A program made the position numbers and the translations under genes. From Tessaracoccus defluvii (GTDB lineage: Bacteria; Actinomycetota; Actinomycetes; Propionibacteriales; Propionibacteriaceae): a DNA stretch of 64,000 nt. The stretch spans positions 3,286,001-3,350,000 of the forward strand of contig NZ_CP060789.1 in NCBI RefSeq assembly GCF_014489575.1. Direction: 5' to 3'. Each line of letters begins with the position of its first letter. Position 1 is the first letter of the stretch. Below the pieces are notes generated by a model. It was not told the DNA's origin and did no database searches. It saw nothing but the letters and a program-made list of their open reading frames with translations. Below, in pieces: positions 45,027 through 53,705 of the stretch.

Positions 45027-46001
45027 TCAGGAAGCGCAGCTGACGATCAGGTTGTCCAGGGCGTCGAGCTCGAATCCGGGCCGGTCAGGGGTGTTGGTCA
45101 GCAGCGTCCAGCAGAGGTCCAGCTCCGGGTGGATCCAGAACTCGGTGCCTGCCCAGCCGGAGTGTCCGAAGACCTGCGGATCGATCAGCCCCTGCCGCCA
45201 GTAGCGCAGGTTGAAGGTGACGCCGTACTCGTGGCCGTCCCACGGCGCGAGCCGGTCGAGGCGCGGCACGCCCTGCGTCAGGGGCCGGCGCATCATCTCC
45301 AGGGTCGCGGGCCGGACCGCCCGGCCGTCGCCCGCCAGGAGGGAGGACCCGAGCGCCAGCAGATCTTCGGCCCGGGCTATCGCGCCGGCGCCCGGGTGGC
45401 GCAGCGCCGCGAAACGGGCGGCGTCGAACCCGGGCAGCGGGACCAGCGGCACGGGATCGGCGGCCTCGTCGAAGGTGAAGTCGGCGCCGACTGCCGCCGA
45501 CAGATCGGCGAGCTGCTCCTCCCAGCCCCGGCCGACGGCGTCGTCGAGCAGTGCCGTGATGCCGTCGAAGGCCAGCGACGAGTAGGCCATGACGGCACCC
45601 GCCGTGAAAGCCCGCCCCGGTGCGAGGAGGTAGGGGCGCAGGGGGCCGGCCGCGTCGAGGGGCGGTTCGATGACGCCGCTGCGGTGGGAGACGAGGTGGC
45701 CGAGGCGGACCTCGTCGTCGCGATCGCGGCCGAAGTCGGGCAGAGCCCTGCGCAACGGTGTGTCGAGCGATAGCAGGCCGCGTTCCATGGCGCGGCCGAC
45801 CAGCAGCCCGACCAGCGGCTTGGTGATGGAGAACAGGCGGAACCGGTCGTCGCTTCGGACCGCGCGGCCGCCCGTGGTGCCGAACGCGCCCAGTTCGACG
45901 GTGCCGCTCGAGGTCGCGATGCCGACGACCGCGGTCGGGAACATGCCCGCCGCCGTCCTCTGCTGCACCCAGTCCAGCACCGGTCCGAAGTCCGCGCCCA
46001 T
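45027..46001 (-). CDS. Serine hydrolase of the beta-lactamase class C fold
   Basis: A 324-aa penicillin-binding-protein-like hydrolase with SxxK as SITK (LFSITKPLVG), a YSS motif in MAYSSLAFDG in the position of YxN, and HSG in FGHSGWAG in place of KTG. No signal peptide, so it is probably a cytoplasmic esterase or amidase. It is divergent from the LacI-family gene. Confidence 0.82.
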   Translation of the reverse strand: MGADFGPVLDWVQQRTAAGMFPTAVVGIATSSGTVELGAFGTTGGRAVRSDDRFRLFSITKPLVGLLVGRAMERGLLSLDTPLRRALPDFGRDRDDEVRLGHLVSHRSGVIEPPLDAAGPLRPYLLAPGRAFTAGAVMAYSSLAFDGITALLDDAVGRGWEEQLADLSAAVGADFTFDEAADPVPLVPLPGFDAARFAALRHPGAGAIARAEDLLALGSSLLAGDGRAVRPATLEMMRRPLTQGVPRLDRLAPWDGHEYGVTFNLRYWRQGLIDPQVFGHSGWAGTEFWIHPELDLCWTLLTNTPDRPGFELDALDNLIVSCAS

Positions 46002-46114
46002 CGCGCCTCCTGCCTCGAAATGATCGTCCGACGTGATCAGACTGGCAGACCCACGCGGGGAATCCGTTTACCGCGCCGACGAGCGCCGACTTTCCGCAAT
46101 AGGATTACCGGACC

Positions 46115-47146
46115 ATGACACCACCAGCAGGCAAGCGTTCCGGCGCCGCCACCCTCAACGATGTAGCCCATGCCGCAGGCGTCTCACTGGCGACCGCCTC
46201 CCGCGTCCTGAACGGCTCGACCCGGAAAGTCGCCGACGACTACCGCGTCCGCGTCGAGGCGGCCGCGCAGGAACTCGGCTACACCGCCAACCTCTCCGCC
46301 CAGGCCACAGCCCGCGGCACATCGGGCACCATCGCCCTCCTGGTCGCCGACATCGCCGACCCGTACTTCGGGCTCGTGGCCTCCGGCGTCGCCCGCGGCG
46401 CGGACGAGCAGGGCCTCGTGATGACCATCGCCATCACCGAGCGCGAGGTCGAGCGCGAGGCCAGGCTGCTGCGCACCCTGCGCGGACAGCGGCCCCGCGG
46501 CATCATCTTCGCGGCCTCGCGGGGCGCCGAGTCCACGTCCGAGGCGCTCCTGTCCGAACTCACCGCCACGCAGCAGACCGGCAGCCAGATCGTCATGCTG
46601 GGCTCCGGGCCCGAGGGGCCGGGGATCCGGTCGGTGACCGTCGACAACCTGGGCGCCAGCCGCAGGCTGGGCGAGAGCCTCGCCGCGCTGGGCTACCGCC
46701 GCGCCGTCGCGCTGGCCGGCGAACGCGGGGTGCGCACCTCCGACGAGCGCCTCGCCGGCTTCACCGCCGGGATCGGTGGCGTCGAGCGCGTCCACCGGGG
46801 CGGCCTCAGCCGCAACGAGGGCTACCGGCTCGCAGAGGAGGCGCTGGCCGCGGGACTCGAGCCCGGGACCGTGATGTTCGCCGTCACCGACGTCATGGCC
46901 ATCGGCGCCATGTCGGCGGTGCGCGCGGCCGGCCGCACGGTCGGTGCCGATGTCGCCGTCGCCGGCTTCGACGACATCTCCACCGCCCGCGACGTTACCC
47001 CCGCGCTGACGACGGTCAAGGTGCCCGTCGAGGAGGTCGGTTACCGCGCGCTGCAGGCCGCCACCGATCCGGAGTGGGCGCCCGCCGACGACCCCGTCGA
47101 GCTGACCGTCCTGCTGCGCGGAAGCACACCCTCGCTCCTGACATGA
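46115..47146 (+). CDS. LacI-family transcriptional regulator
   Basis: A 343-aa regulator with a LacI HTH at residues 13-33 (TLNDVAHAAGVSLATASRVL), the hinge helix, and a periplasmic-binding-protein-like ligand domain (TIALLVADIADPYFGLVASG). It overlaps the glycerate kinase gene by 4 bp and stands upstream of the phosphorylase, so it probably controls that sugar pathway. Confidence 0.87.
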   Translation: MTPPAGKRSGAATLNDVAHAAGVSLATASRVLNGSTRKVADDYRVRVEAAAQELGYTANLSAQATARGTSGTIALLVADIADPYFGLVASGVARGADEQGLVMTIAITEREVEREARLLRTLRGQRPRGIIFAASRGAESTSEALLSELTATQQTGSQIVMLGSGPEGPGIRSVTVDNLGASRRLGESLAALGYRRAVALAGERGVRTSDERLAGFTAGIGGVERVHRGGLSRNEGYRLAEEALAAGLEPGTVMFAVTDVMAIGAMSAVRAAGRTVGADVAVAGFDDISTARDVTPALTTVKVPVEEVGYRALQAATDPEWAPADDPVELTVLLRGSTPSLLT

Positions 47147-48303
47147 CCACCGTCGTCGTCGCACCGGACAGCTTCAAGCAGTCCCTGGATGCCGCCTCGG
47201 TCGCCACGCACCTCGCGGCGGGTTGGAGGCGGGTCAGGCCCGACGACGACGTGCGACCCGTGCCCATGGCCGACGGTGGCGAGGGCACGCTGGAGGCGTT
47301 CGCCGTCGCCTTCCCCAGGGCGAGGCGCGTGCCGGTGCGGGTCATGGGCCCGCACGACCTCGCCGTGGAGGCGGAATGGCTCTGGTTGCCCGACGGCACC
47401 GCCGTCGTCGAGCTGGCGTCGACCTCGGGGATCGAGCTCCTCGGCGACGAGTTGCGGCCCCTGTCCGCCCACACGCAGGGGTTCGGTGAGGCGATCAGGG
47501 CGGCGGTGGAGGCAGGCGTGACACGGCTCATTCTGGGCATCGGATCCAGCGCGTCGACAGACGGCGGGGTTGGCATGCTGCGGGCCCTCGGGGGCCGTTT
47601 CCTCACCGCCGACGGGGCCGAGGCGTCGCAGGGCGCGGGCGGCCTGGCGCGGATCGCACAGGTCGACCTCTCGGGGGTGACGGCGCTGCCGGAGACCCTC
47701 GTGCTGAGCGACGTCACCAACCCGCTGCTCGGGCCGCGGGGCGCGGCAGCCGTCTTCGGGTCGCAGAAGGGACTGGACCGGGCCGGGCGGGAGCTGGCAG
47801 AGGCGGGGCTCGCCCGGCTGGCCGGGCTGATCGGGCTCGACCCCGAGGCGCCGGGGAGCGGCGCCGCCGGCGGGGTCGGCTACGCGCTCCGGGCCCTGGG
47901 TGCCAGGGTGACGCCGGGCGCGGAGCGGCTGGGCGACGTGCTCGGCCTGCCGGAGCTCGTGGCCTCCGCGGACGTGGTCATCACGGGGGAGGGCGCGTTC
48001 GACGGCCAGTCGTTGGCGGGCAAGGTGCCCGGGTACGTGGTGTCGCTGGCATCTGAGCAGCGCGGCCCTTCGAGACGCCGCTCGTCCCTCGCAGCTCCTC
48101 AGGGACCGCCGGCGCTGCTGCTCGCGGCGGGCCGCATCGCCGCCGACGCCGACGTCTCCGCGTTCCGCGCCACCTGCAGCCTGGTCGAACTCGCCGGCTC
48201 CCCCGAGGCCGCCATCGCCGGAGCCGGGCGCTGGCTGGAGGAGGCGGGAAGCCGTCTCGCCCTCTCCTACGGCGACTCCGACAGCGCGGGGCCGCGGGGG
48301 TGA
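47143..48303 (+). CDS. Glycerate kinase (with a repeat-encoded insertion)
   Basis: A 386-aa glycerate kinase of the GlxK/GckA type 1 family: VVVAPDSFKQSLDA, PMADGGEGTLEA, IGSSASTDGGVGMLRALGG and SDVTNPLLGPRGAAAVFGSQ are all present. It makes 2- or 3-phosphoglycerate from glycerate and ATP. Residues about 305-322 (after GYVVSLA) are an Arg/Ser-rich insert encoded by an interspersed repeat that also occurs at 19.2 kb; family members normally go straight to the next strand. The insert keeps the frame and lies on a probable surface loop. Start coupled to the LacI gene (ATGA). Confidence 0.82.
   Translation: MTTVVVAPDSFKQSLDAASVATHLAAGWRRVRPDDDVRPVPMADGGEGTLEAFAVAFPRARRVPVRVMGPHDLAVEAEWLWLPDGTAVVELASTSGIELLGDELRPLSAHTQGFGEAIRAAVEAGVTRLILGIGSSASTDGGVGMLRALGGRFLTADGAEASQGAGGLARIAQVDLSGVTALPETLVLSDVTNPLLGPRGAAAVFGSQKGLDRAGRELAEAGLARLAGLIGLDPEAPGSGAAGGVGYALRALGARVTPGAERLGDVLGLPELVASADVVITGEGAFDGQSLAGKVPGYVVSLASEQRGPSRRRSSLAAPQGPPALLLAAGRIAADADVSAFRATCSLVELAGSPEAAIAGAGRWLEEAGSRLALSYGDSDSAGPRG
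48064..48106 (+). repeat. Interspersed repeat, copy B, inside the glycerate kinase gene
   Basis: Inverse-orientation match to the 19161-19202 copy, 22 bases identical in the core (48064-48085) and about four differences over 43 bases. It is read through in frame. Confidence 0.7.
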
Positions 48304-48356
48304 GAGCCGCGCAGCCGGGCCGGTTCGTGCCCGCGGTGGATCCGGCGGTAACCTGT

Positions 48357-48370
48357 GTTTCAACGTTTCA
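48357..48370. promoter_or_regulatory. Tandem GTTTCA boxes upstream of the GH112 gene
   Basis: GTTTCA-AC-GTTTCA lies 46-59 bp before the phosphorylase start. The half-sites match those upstream of the MFS gene and resemble LacI-family half operators. Confidence 0.4.
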
Positions 48371-48415
48371 TCGATGGAGCGAGCCATCACCACACCATCC
48401 CTGAGAGGACGACCT

Positions 48416-50557
48416 ATGGGTTCCGGCGGATTCACCATTCCGGGCGAGAGCGGCCACGAGGCCTACACCCTCGCCATGGCCGAGAAGTGGGGCGCGGACG
48501 TCGTACGCGACTCCGACGGCACGAAGCTGTCGCCCGAGATCCTCGACGCCGGGCTGGGCGTCTACTCCACCGTCTGCCTGATCCGCGAGGACAACGCCTG
48601 GGCCAGGGCGCACCAGGACACGCTGCAGCAGAACTTCCTGATGTCGGAGCCGGTCACCGCCGCCGGAGCCGAGGTCGTCATCGACCCGCTCGCGACGTAC
48701 TCGCTCGACCAGTTCCGCCTCAACACCTCCGACGGCGTCGAGTTCTGGCAGGTGTTCGACAGGACGACCGGCGAGGAGATCTCCCGCGACGCGTGGAAGC
48801 TGGACGGCGACCGCGTCGTCATCACCGGCACGCTTCCCGGCCACCGCTACACCGTCAACTTCCTGGCCACCCGGCTGTGGGAAGAGATCTCGATGTACAA
48901 CCACGTGACCAACGACTGGGGCGACAAGGAACGCCTCATGTCGGTGGACCCGCGTCACCCGGCGGCGGCCGAGCACCTCGTCGAATGGCTCGAGGCCTGG
49001 TGCGTCGCCAACCCGGCCACCACCGTCGTCCGCTTCACGTCGCTGTTCTACAACTTCGCCTGGTTCTGGGGCTCGGAGGCCGACCGGCCGCACCACTACG
49101 CCGACTGGGGCTCGTACGACTTCACGGTCTCGCCGCTCGCGCTGCGCCAGTTCACGGAGGCGACAGGCGAGACCATCACGTCGGAGGACTTCGTCAACGC
49201 CGGCCGCTACACGTCGACGCACAACCCGCCGTCGGCGATCTACGAGCGCTGGATGGCGTTCGTCGGGGAGTTCGTCCGCGAACTCGGCGCCCGTCTCGTC
49301 GACGTCGTGCATCGCCACGGCAAGGCCGCCTACGTGTTCTACGACGACTCGTGGGTGGGCATCGAGCCGTACTCGGGCTCCTTCGAGGAGTTCGGCTTCG
49401 ACGGCATCATCAAGTCGGTGTTCTCCGCCTACGAGGCGCGGCTGTGCGCCGGGGTGCCCACTCAGACGCACGAGCTGCGGCTGCACCCCTACCTCTTCCC
49501 CGTCGACCTCGAGGGCAAGCCGACGTTTGCGCCCGGCTGCCGCCCCGAGGACGACCTGCAGTTCTACTGGACGCGGGTGCGCCGCGGCATGCTGCGGGCC
49601 CGGATCGACCGCATCGGGCTCGGGGGCTACCTGTCGCTGACGGAGCCGTTCCCCGCGTTCCAGGACGCCGTGGCCGACATGGCCGACCAGCACCGCGCGA
49701 TCCGTGACCTGCACCTGGCCGGGGAGCCGGCTGTCGAGCCGGTCACCGTCGGCGTGATCACCAGCTGGGGTGCGCTCCGCACCTGGACGGCGTCCGGGCA
49801 CCTGCACGAGAACCCCGACCTGGTGTTCAACCATGCGTTGGAGTCGCTGGCCGGGCAGCCGTACCGGGTCGAGTTCCTGCGTCTCGACGACGTCGCCGCG
49901 AACGGCGTACCCGCGCGCGTCGACGTCCTGCTGAACGCGGGCCCCGCCGGCACCGCGTGGAGCGGCGGCGACGCCTGGCTGGACCCGGCGCTGCAGGTCG
50001 CGGTCCGCACCTTCGTCGCCGCCGGCGGCGGATTCATCGGCATCCAGGACCCCACCGCCGTCCACCACGGGCTCGGGGTGTTCCAGCTTTCCGACGTGCT
50101 CGGCGTCGACCGGGACCCGGGCGACCTCGCCCGCGTCATGAAGCGCAGCTTCGCGCTGTCTGACAGCGCCCTGCTCGCTGACGGCGCCGAGGCCCCCGCG
50201 CCGCGCGGCACCGGCCTCTTCCTGACCAGGGCCGGTGTCGAGGTGGCGGCCGCCCACGGCGACGCGCCGACGGTGACTGTCGCCGGCTTCGGCGACGGCA
50301 CCGCCGTCTACCTGGCGAACCTCGACAGCAACAGCGCCGGACAGCGGCGGCTGCTGGCCAACGCCGTCCAGGTGGCGGCGGGCCGCGCCGTGACGCTGCC
50401 GCGGGCCGACGACCCGCGCGTCGACGTGACCGTCTTCCCGGCCTCGTCGACGATCGCCGTGGCCAACGCGTCCGGCGATGCGGTGATGGCCTCCCTGCCT
50501 GGCCTGGGCGAACTGTCGCTGGAGCCCGGCGAACTGCGTCTCCTGCCCCAGGCGTGA
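48416..50557 (+). CDS. GH112 1,3-beta-galactosyl-N-acetylhexosamine phosphorylase
   Basis: A 713-aa cytoplasmic enzyme of glycoside hydrolase family 112, which splits galacto-N-biose and lacto-N-biose with phosphate to give galactose 1-phosphate and GalNAc or GlcNAc (D-galactosyl-L-rhamnose in some relatives). Recognisable sequences are GEAY-like AYTLAMAEKWGADVVRDSDG at the N-terminus, FTSLFYNFAWFWG, and YVFYDDSWVGIEPYSGSFEE holding the probable catalytic acid aspartate. The C-terminal third is a beta-galactosidase-trimerisation-like and beta-sandwich region. ATG 48416 follows AGAGGA. Length agrees with the family (about 720-750 aa). It points to use of mucin or milk-type glycans. Confidence 0.88.
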   Translation: MGSGGFTIPGESGHEAYTLAMAEKWGADVVRDSDGTKLSPEILDAGLGVYSTVCLIREDNAWARAHQDTLQQNFLMSEPVTAAGAEVVIDPLATYSLDQFRLNTSDGVEFWQVFDRTTGEEISRDAWKLDGDRVVITGTLPGHRYTVNFLATRLWEEISMYNHVTNDWGDKERLMSVDPRHPAAAEHLVEWLEAWCVANPATTVVRFTSLFYNFAWFWGSEADRPHHYADWGSYDFTVSPLALRQFTEATGETITSEDFVNAGRYTSTHNPPSAIYERWMAFVGEFVRELGARLVDVVHRHGKAAYVFYDDSWVGIEPYSGSFEEFGFDGIIKSVFSAYEARLCAGVPTQTHELRLHPYLFPVDLEGKPTFAPGCRPEDDLQFYWTRVRRGMLRARIDRIGLGGYLSLTEPFPAFQDAVADMADQHRAIRDLHLAGEPAVEPVTVGVITSWGALRTWTASGHLHENPDLVFNHALESLAGQPYRVEFLRLDDVAANGVPARVDVLLNAGPAGTAWSGGDAWLDPALQVAVRTFVAAGGGFIGIQDPTAVHHGLGVFQLSDVLGVDRDPGDLARVMKRSFALSDSALLADGAEAPAPRGTGLFLTRAGVEVAAAHGDAPTVTVAGFGDGTAVYLANLDSNSAGQRRLLANAVQVAAGRAVTLPRADDPRVDVTVFPASSTIAVANASGDAVMASLPGLGELSLEPGELRLLPQA

Positions 50558-50612
50558 CGTCGGGCGGGTCCCCGGGGCAGCCCCCGGGGGCCCGCACGGC
50601 TAGGGTTCCGGC

Positions 50613-51161
50613 ATGGAGCGCTTCCCTGACGACATCATCGGCTTCGACCGCGGCCGGCTGCGGCCGCCCGGCGAGGCGGACCTGGGCGACATCCGCGACG
50701 CGTGCAACGATGTCGACATCAGGGCGTGGCTGCCGCTTCCCGTCCCGTACACCCTCGAGGACGCACGCCAGTTCGTGGAGTACACCGCCGCCCAGCTGGA
50801 GTCCGGCCGCGGCATCGAACGCGCCGTCGAGTCCCAGGGGCGGCTCAGCGGGATGATCGGGCTGATGGAGACCAACTGGAAGGTCGGGACGACGGTGGCG
50901 GGCTACTGGCTGGCGCCGTGGGGCCGTGGCCGTGGGCTGATGACCACAGCGCTGTCGGTGATGACGCAGTGGGCGTTCGACCAGGGGCTCCACCGCGTAG
51001 AGGTGCGCATCGCCCAGACCAACCTCCCGTCACTGGGGGTTGCCCTGCGCTCCGGTTTCCGGATCGAGGGGGTCTCGCGGGCGTCGCAACGCATCGGGGA
51101 CGCGCTGGTGGACATGGTGATCCTCAGCCGGCTCGCCTCCGACCCGGTGCAAGTGCTGTAG
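50613..51161 (+). CDS. GNAT acetyltransferase (RimJ/RimL-like)
   Basis: A 182-aa GNAT protein: RLRPPGEADLGDIRDACNDV at the N-terminus, acetyl-CoA motif region GYWLAPWGRGRGLMTTALSV and VEVRIAQTNLPSLGVALRSG near the end, which is the RimJ/RimL pattern acting on protein N-termini or small amines. No operon partner is evident. Confidence 0.85.
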   Translation: MERFPDDIIGFDRGRLRPPGEADLGDIRDACNDVDIRAWLPLPVPYTLEDARQFVEYTAAQLESGRGIERAVESQGRLSGMIGLMETNWKVGTTVAGYWLAPWGRGRGLMTTALSVMTQWAFDQGLHRVEVRIAQTNLPSLGVALRSGFRIEGVSRASQRIGDALVDMVILSRLASDPVQVL

Positions 51162-51193
51162 CGGAGCCTACGCTGGTGCGTGAAGGAGTACCC

Positions 51194-51859
51194 ATGACCG
51201 ACACCACAGTCTCCGACCTGCTCGCGGAGCTCGCCACGCTCGAGGATCCGAAGATGCGGGCCATCAACGAGAAACGCGGCGACGACCACGGCGTCAACCT
51301 CACGAAGCTGCGCGGCATCGCCAAGCGCCTGGGCCGCAACGACGACCTCGCCCGGCGGCTCTGGGCGACGGCCGTCACCCCGGCCCGACTCCTCGCCATC
51401 CTCATCTCGCGGCCGAAGTCGTGGACCGCCGACGAATATGACGCGATGCTGCGCGAGGCCCGGGCCCCGAAGGTCATCGACTGGCTCGTCGGCTACCTGG
51501 CGGGCAAGAGCCCCGATGCGGAGGCGCTGCGGGTGCGCTGGCTCGCCGACACCGATCCCGTCGTCGAGGCGGCCGGCTGGTCCCTGACCGCCAACACCGT
51601 CGTCAAGCGGCCCGAACTCCTCGACCTGCCGGCCCTGCTCGACGTCATCGAGGCCGACATGGCGGACGCCCCGGAACGCAAGCAGTGGGAGATGAACTCG
51701 ACCCTCGCCCAGATCGGGATCACCACCGAGCCGCTGCGGGAGCGGGCCATCGCCATCGGCGAGCGTCTCGGGGTGCTGCGCGACTACCCGACGCCCCCGA
51801 ACTGCACGTCCCCGTTCGCGCCCAGCTGGATCGCGGAGATGGTCCGCCGCAACGCCTGA
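51194..51859 (+). CDS. DNA alkylation repair-like (ALK/HEAT repeat) protein
   Basis: A 221-aa all-helical protein with the AlkD-like opening LRGIAKRLGRNDDLARRLWA and VRWLADTDPVVEAAGWSLTA. AlkD-type proteins are HEAT-repeat glycosylases. Here the second half is short and ends in TSPFAPSWI, as in actinobacterial and bacteroidetes members of unknown substrate. AAGGAG lies 5 bases before the ATG. Confidence 0.75.
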   Translation: MTDTTVSDLLAELATLEDPKMRAINEKRGDDHGVNLTKLRGIAKRLGRNDDLARRLWATAVTPARLLAILISRPKSWTADEYDAMLREARAPKVIDWLVGYLAGKSPDAEALRVRWLADTDPVVEAAGWSLTANTVVKRPELLDLPALLDVIEADMADAPERKQWEMNSTLAQIGITTEPLRERAIAIGERLGVLRDYPTPPNCTSPFAPSWIAEMVRRNA

Positions 51860-51922
51860 CGCGCCTCCGCTGACCGGCCAACCGGATGCGCCTCCGCTGC
51901 TACCGTGAGGCCGGAGGTTGGC

Positions 51923-52900
51923 ATGGACTGGTTCTCAGCGATCACCGGATTCGACGAGCGCGTCGGCTACGACGAGGTGCAGCGTCGGCTCAGCGTCGTC
52001 GACGGCCGCCTCCGCTCGACGCACAGCGACCGGGCCCCCCGGGTCGGGACCCTGGAACTGGTGTCGGTCGCCGAACTGCGTGCCCGGGGCGACGCGACCG
52101 GTGGCGCGGCGGGGGGACCGAACCGCACGGGCGTCGTCGTCGGTGAGGCCCGCGGCCTCCATCGCGATCCCCGCTTCGAGGGTGCGCTGATCCAGGCGGC
52201 GTCCCAGTTCAATCTGCTGGAGATGGTGGGGCCGTCCGTCACGCCGGAGGCCGGGGTCACCGGCTACGCCCACGATCACACCCAGGGCCCGGCCTGCGCG
52301 CTGGCGACCGGCGCGGCGACGATCTTCCGCAACTACCTGGTGCCCGTCGACGGTGTTCCCGGGCAGCGGAGCGACCGTCAGCTCGACGGGCTCGCCGACC
52401 TCGGCGCGGCTCTCGCAGCCGCGACTCACAGGCCGATCGGGTCGCTGTGGACAATGTCCAACGGGTACGCGCTCGTCACGTCCGGGGGCCTCGACGCCAT
52501 CGCCGACCACCTTGCGGGGCTCGGGGAGGAGGATCTCGATCGACTGCGCGGGCTGCTGCGCATCGGACTGGTCACGGACGCGGAGGTCACCGACGTCACC
52601 GAGCGTGAGGTGCTGGTCAGTCAGGCCTACTGCTCCGGGCTGCCCGTGCGGTACTCCGACCACCCGGATCACCCGGGCTGGGAGCCGTTCGCCCGGCTCG
52701 TCCTCGAGGCCACCTACGAGGCGACGCTGCTCGCGGCCATCGCCAACGCCCGCCGCGGCGTCTCCGCCACAGTCCTGCTGACGCGGGTGGGCGGCGGGGT
52801 ATTCGGGAACCGGTCCGAGTGGATCGACGACGCCGTGGCGCGGGCCCTCGCCGTGGTGCCGGACGCCGGTCTCGAGGTCCTGACGGTGCGCCGGGGCTGA
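51923..52900 (+). CDS. Conserved hypothetical protein, 325 aa (possible macro-domain relative)
   Basis: A soluble alpha/beta protein. The striking sequence is RFEGALIQAASQFNLLEMVG, then GVTGYAHDHTQGPACALATG and TIFRNYLVPV; this combination of a QAASQFN motif with a later D-x-T-Q-G-P motif is a recognisable conserved family of unknown biochemistry. The layout recalls ADP-ribose-binding macro/PARG-like folds (inference, low confidence). Start at ATG 51923, 5 bases after GGAGG, rather than the GTG at 51905. Confidence 0.6.
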   Translation: MDWFSAITGFDERVGYDEVQRRLSVVDGRLRSTHSDRAPRVGTLELVSVAELRARGDATGGAAGGPNRTGVVVGEARGLHRDPRFEGALIQAASQFNLLEMVGPSVTPEAGVTGYAHDHTQGPACALATGAATIFRNYLVPVDGVPGQRSDRQLDGLADLGAALAAATHRPIGSLWTMSNGYALVTSGGLDAIADHLAGLGEEDLDRLRGLLRIGLVTDAEVTDVTEREVLVSQAYCSGLPVRYSDHPDHPGWEPFARLVLEATYEATLLAAIANARRGVSATVLLTRVGGGVFGNRSEWIDDAVARALAVVPDAGLEVLTVRRG

Positions 52901-52979
52901 ACCCGCGCCCAGGGGGCCAGGGCCGTCGGCCCCCTCGGGTGGTTGACTGTGGCCACCACAGCAAGCTTCGAGGTGAGTA

Positions 52980-53705
52980 ATGTCCGGGTACTTCGACGAC
53001 GACGCGTTCGACGACGCTCTTCCGGCCCCCAGCTTCGGAGCCGACGATCCCGAGGAACCCGCCCCCGCGCCCGGCGACGGAGGCTTCTCCGATCGCGGCA
53101 GCGTGGTGCGCGTCTGGGTGCAGGACTCCCGGCTGGTCAACGTGCGGGTATCGCCGGTGTGGTTCCACAAGGCCGATAGCCCTGAGCGGTTGGCCGCGTG
53201 CTTCCGGGAGGCGCTGGCGCAGGCCGCCGTCGAGGTGCCCGACCTGCCCGAGGAGGAGCCAGAGGACGAACCGGAGACGGGCACCCCCGGCGCCCTGGGG
53301 CTGAGCGGTGAGGCGGAGGCGATCCTCGCGCAGCTCCCGCCCTGGAACGCGACCACACTGGCGGCGTTCCGGGAGGCGGCCGACGACCTGGAGGGGCGCC
53401 TGGATGCCGCTCTCGGCGTGGATCCCCCGGAACTGGTCGCCCGGCCCGCGACCGGCACCTCCGAGGGGGTCACCGTCCACCTCGACGAGGGCGGCAAGCC
53501 GTGCGCGGTGGAGTTCGACGAGGACTGGCTGGACGACGTCCAGGCCGGCGACATCGTCACCCACGTGCTGCGGGCGGAGGGGCTCGCGCGGGCGACGTCG
53601 GCTCCCGCCGAGCCGGTCAAGGACGACGTCGACGACCTGCTCGAGGAGCGTGACGCGTTGCGCGCCGCCTGGCGGGCGTGGGCGGGCCTGGGGAGGGAGA
53701 CGTGA
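52980..53705 (+). CDS. YbaB/EbfC-like two-repeat protein of a type VII-like cluster
   Basis: A 241-aa acidic protein with two similar halves: VVRVWVQDSRLVNVRVSPVW followed by a helix (LAACFREALAQA), and GVTVHLDEGGKPCAVEFDED followed by a helix. This strand-helix pattern is that of YbaB-like proteins encoded beside WXG100 genes in actinobacteria. A third, C-terminal helix (VDDLLEERDALRAAW) follows. GAGGTGAG precedes the ATG; its stop overlaps the next gene by 1 base. Confidence 0.65.
   Translation: MSGYFDDDAFDDALPAPSFGADDPEEPAPAPGDGGFSDRGSVVRVWVQDSRLVNVRVSPVWFHKADSPERLAACFREALAQAAVEVPDLPEEEPEDEPETGTPGALGLSGEAEAILAQLPPWNATTLAAFREAADDLEGRLDAALGVDPPELVARPATGTSEGVTVHLDEGGKPCAVEFDEDWLDDVQAGDIVTHVLRAEGLARATSAPAEPVKDDVDDLLEERDALRAAWRAWAGLGRET

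Noticed and set aside
46033-47142. 370-codon in-frame extension upstream of glycerate kinase
   Set aside because: It overlaps the entire LacI gene in another frame and is Arg-rich; the ATG at 47143 is at the normal family start and is coupled to the LacI stop.
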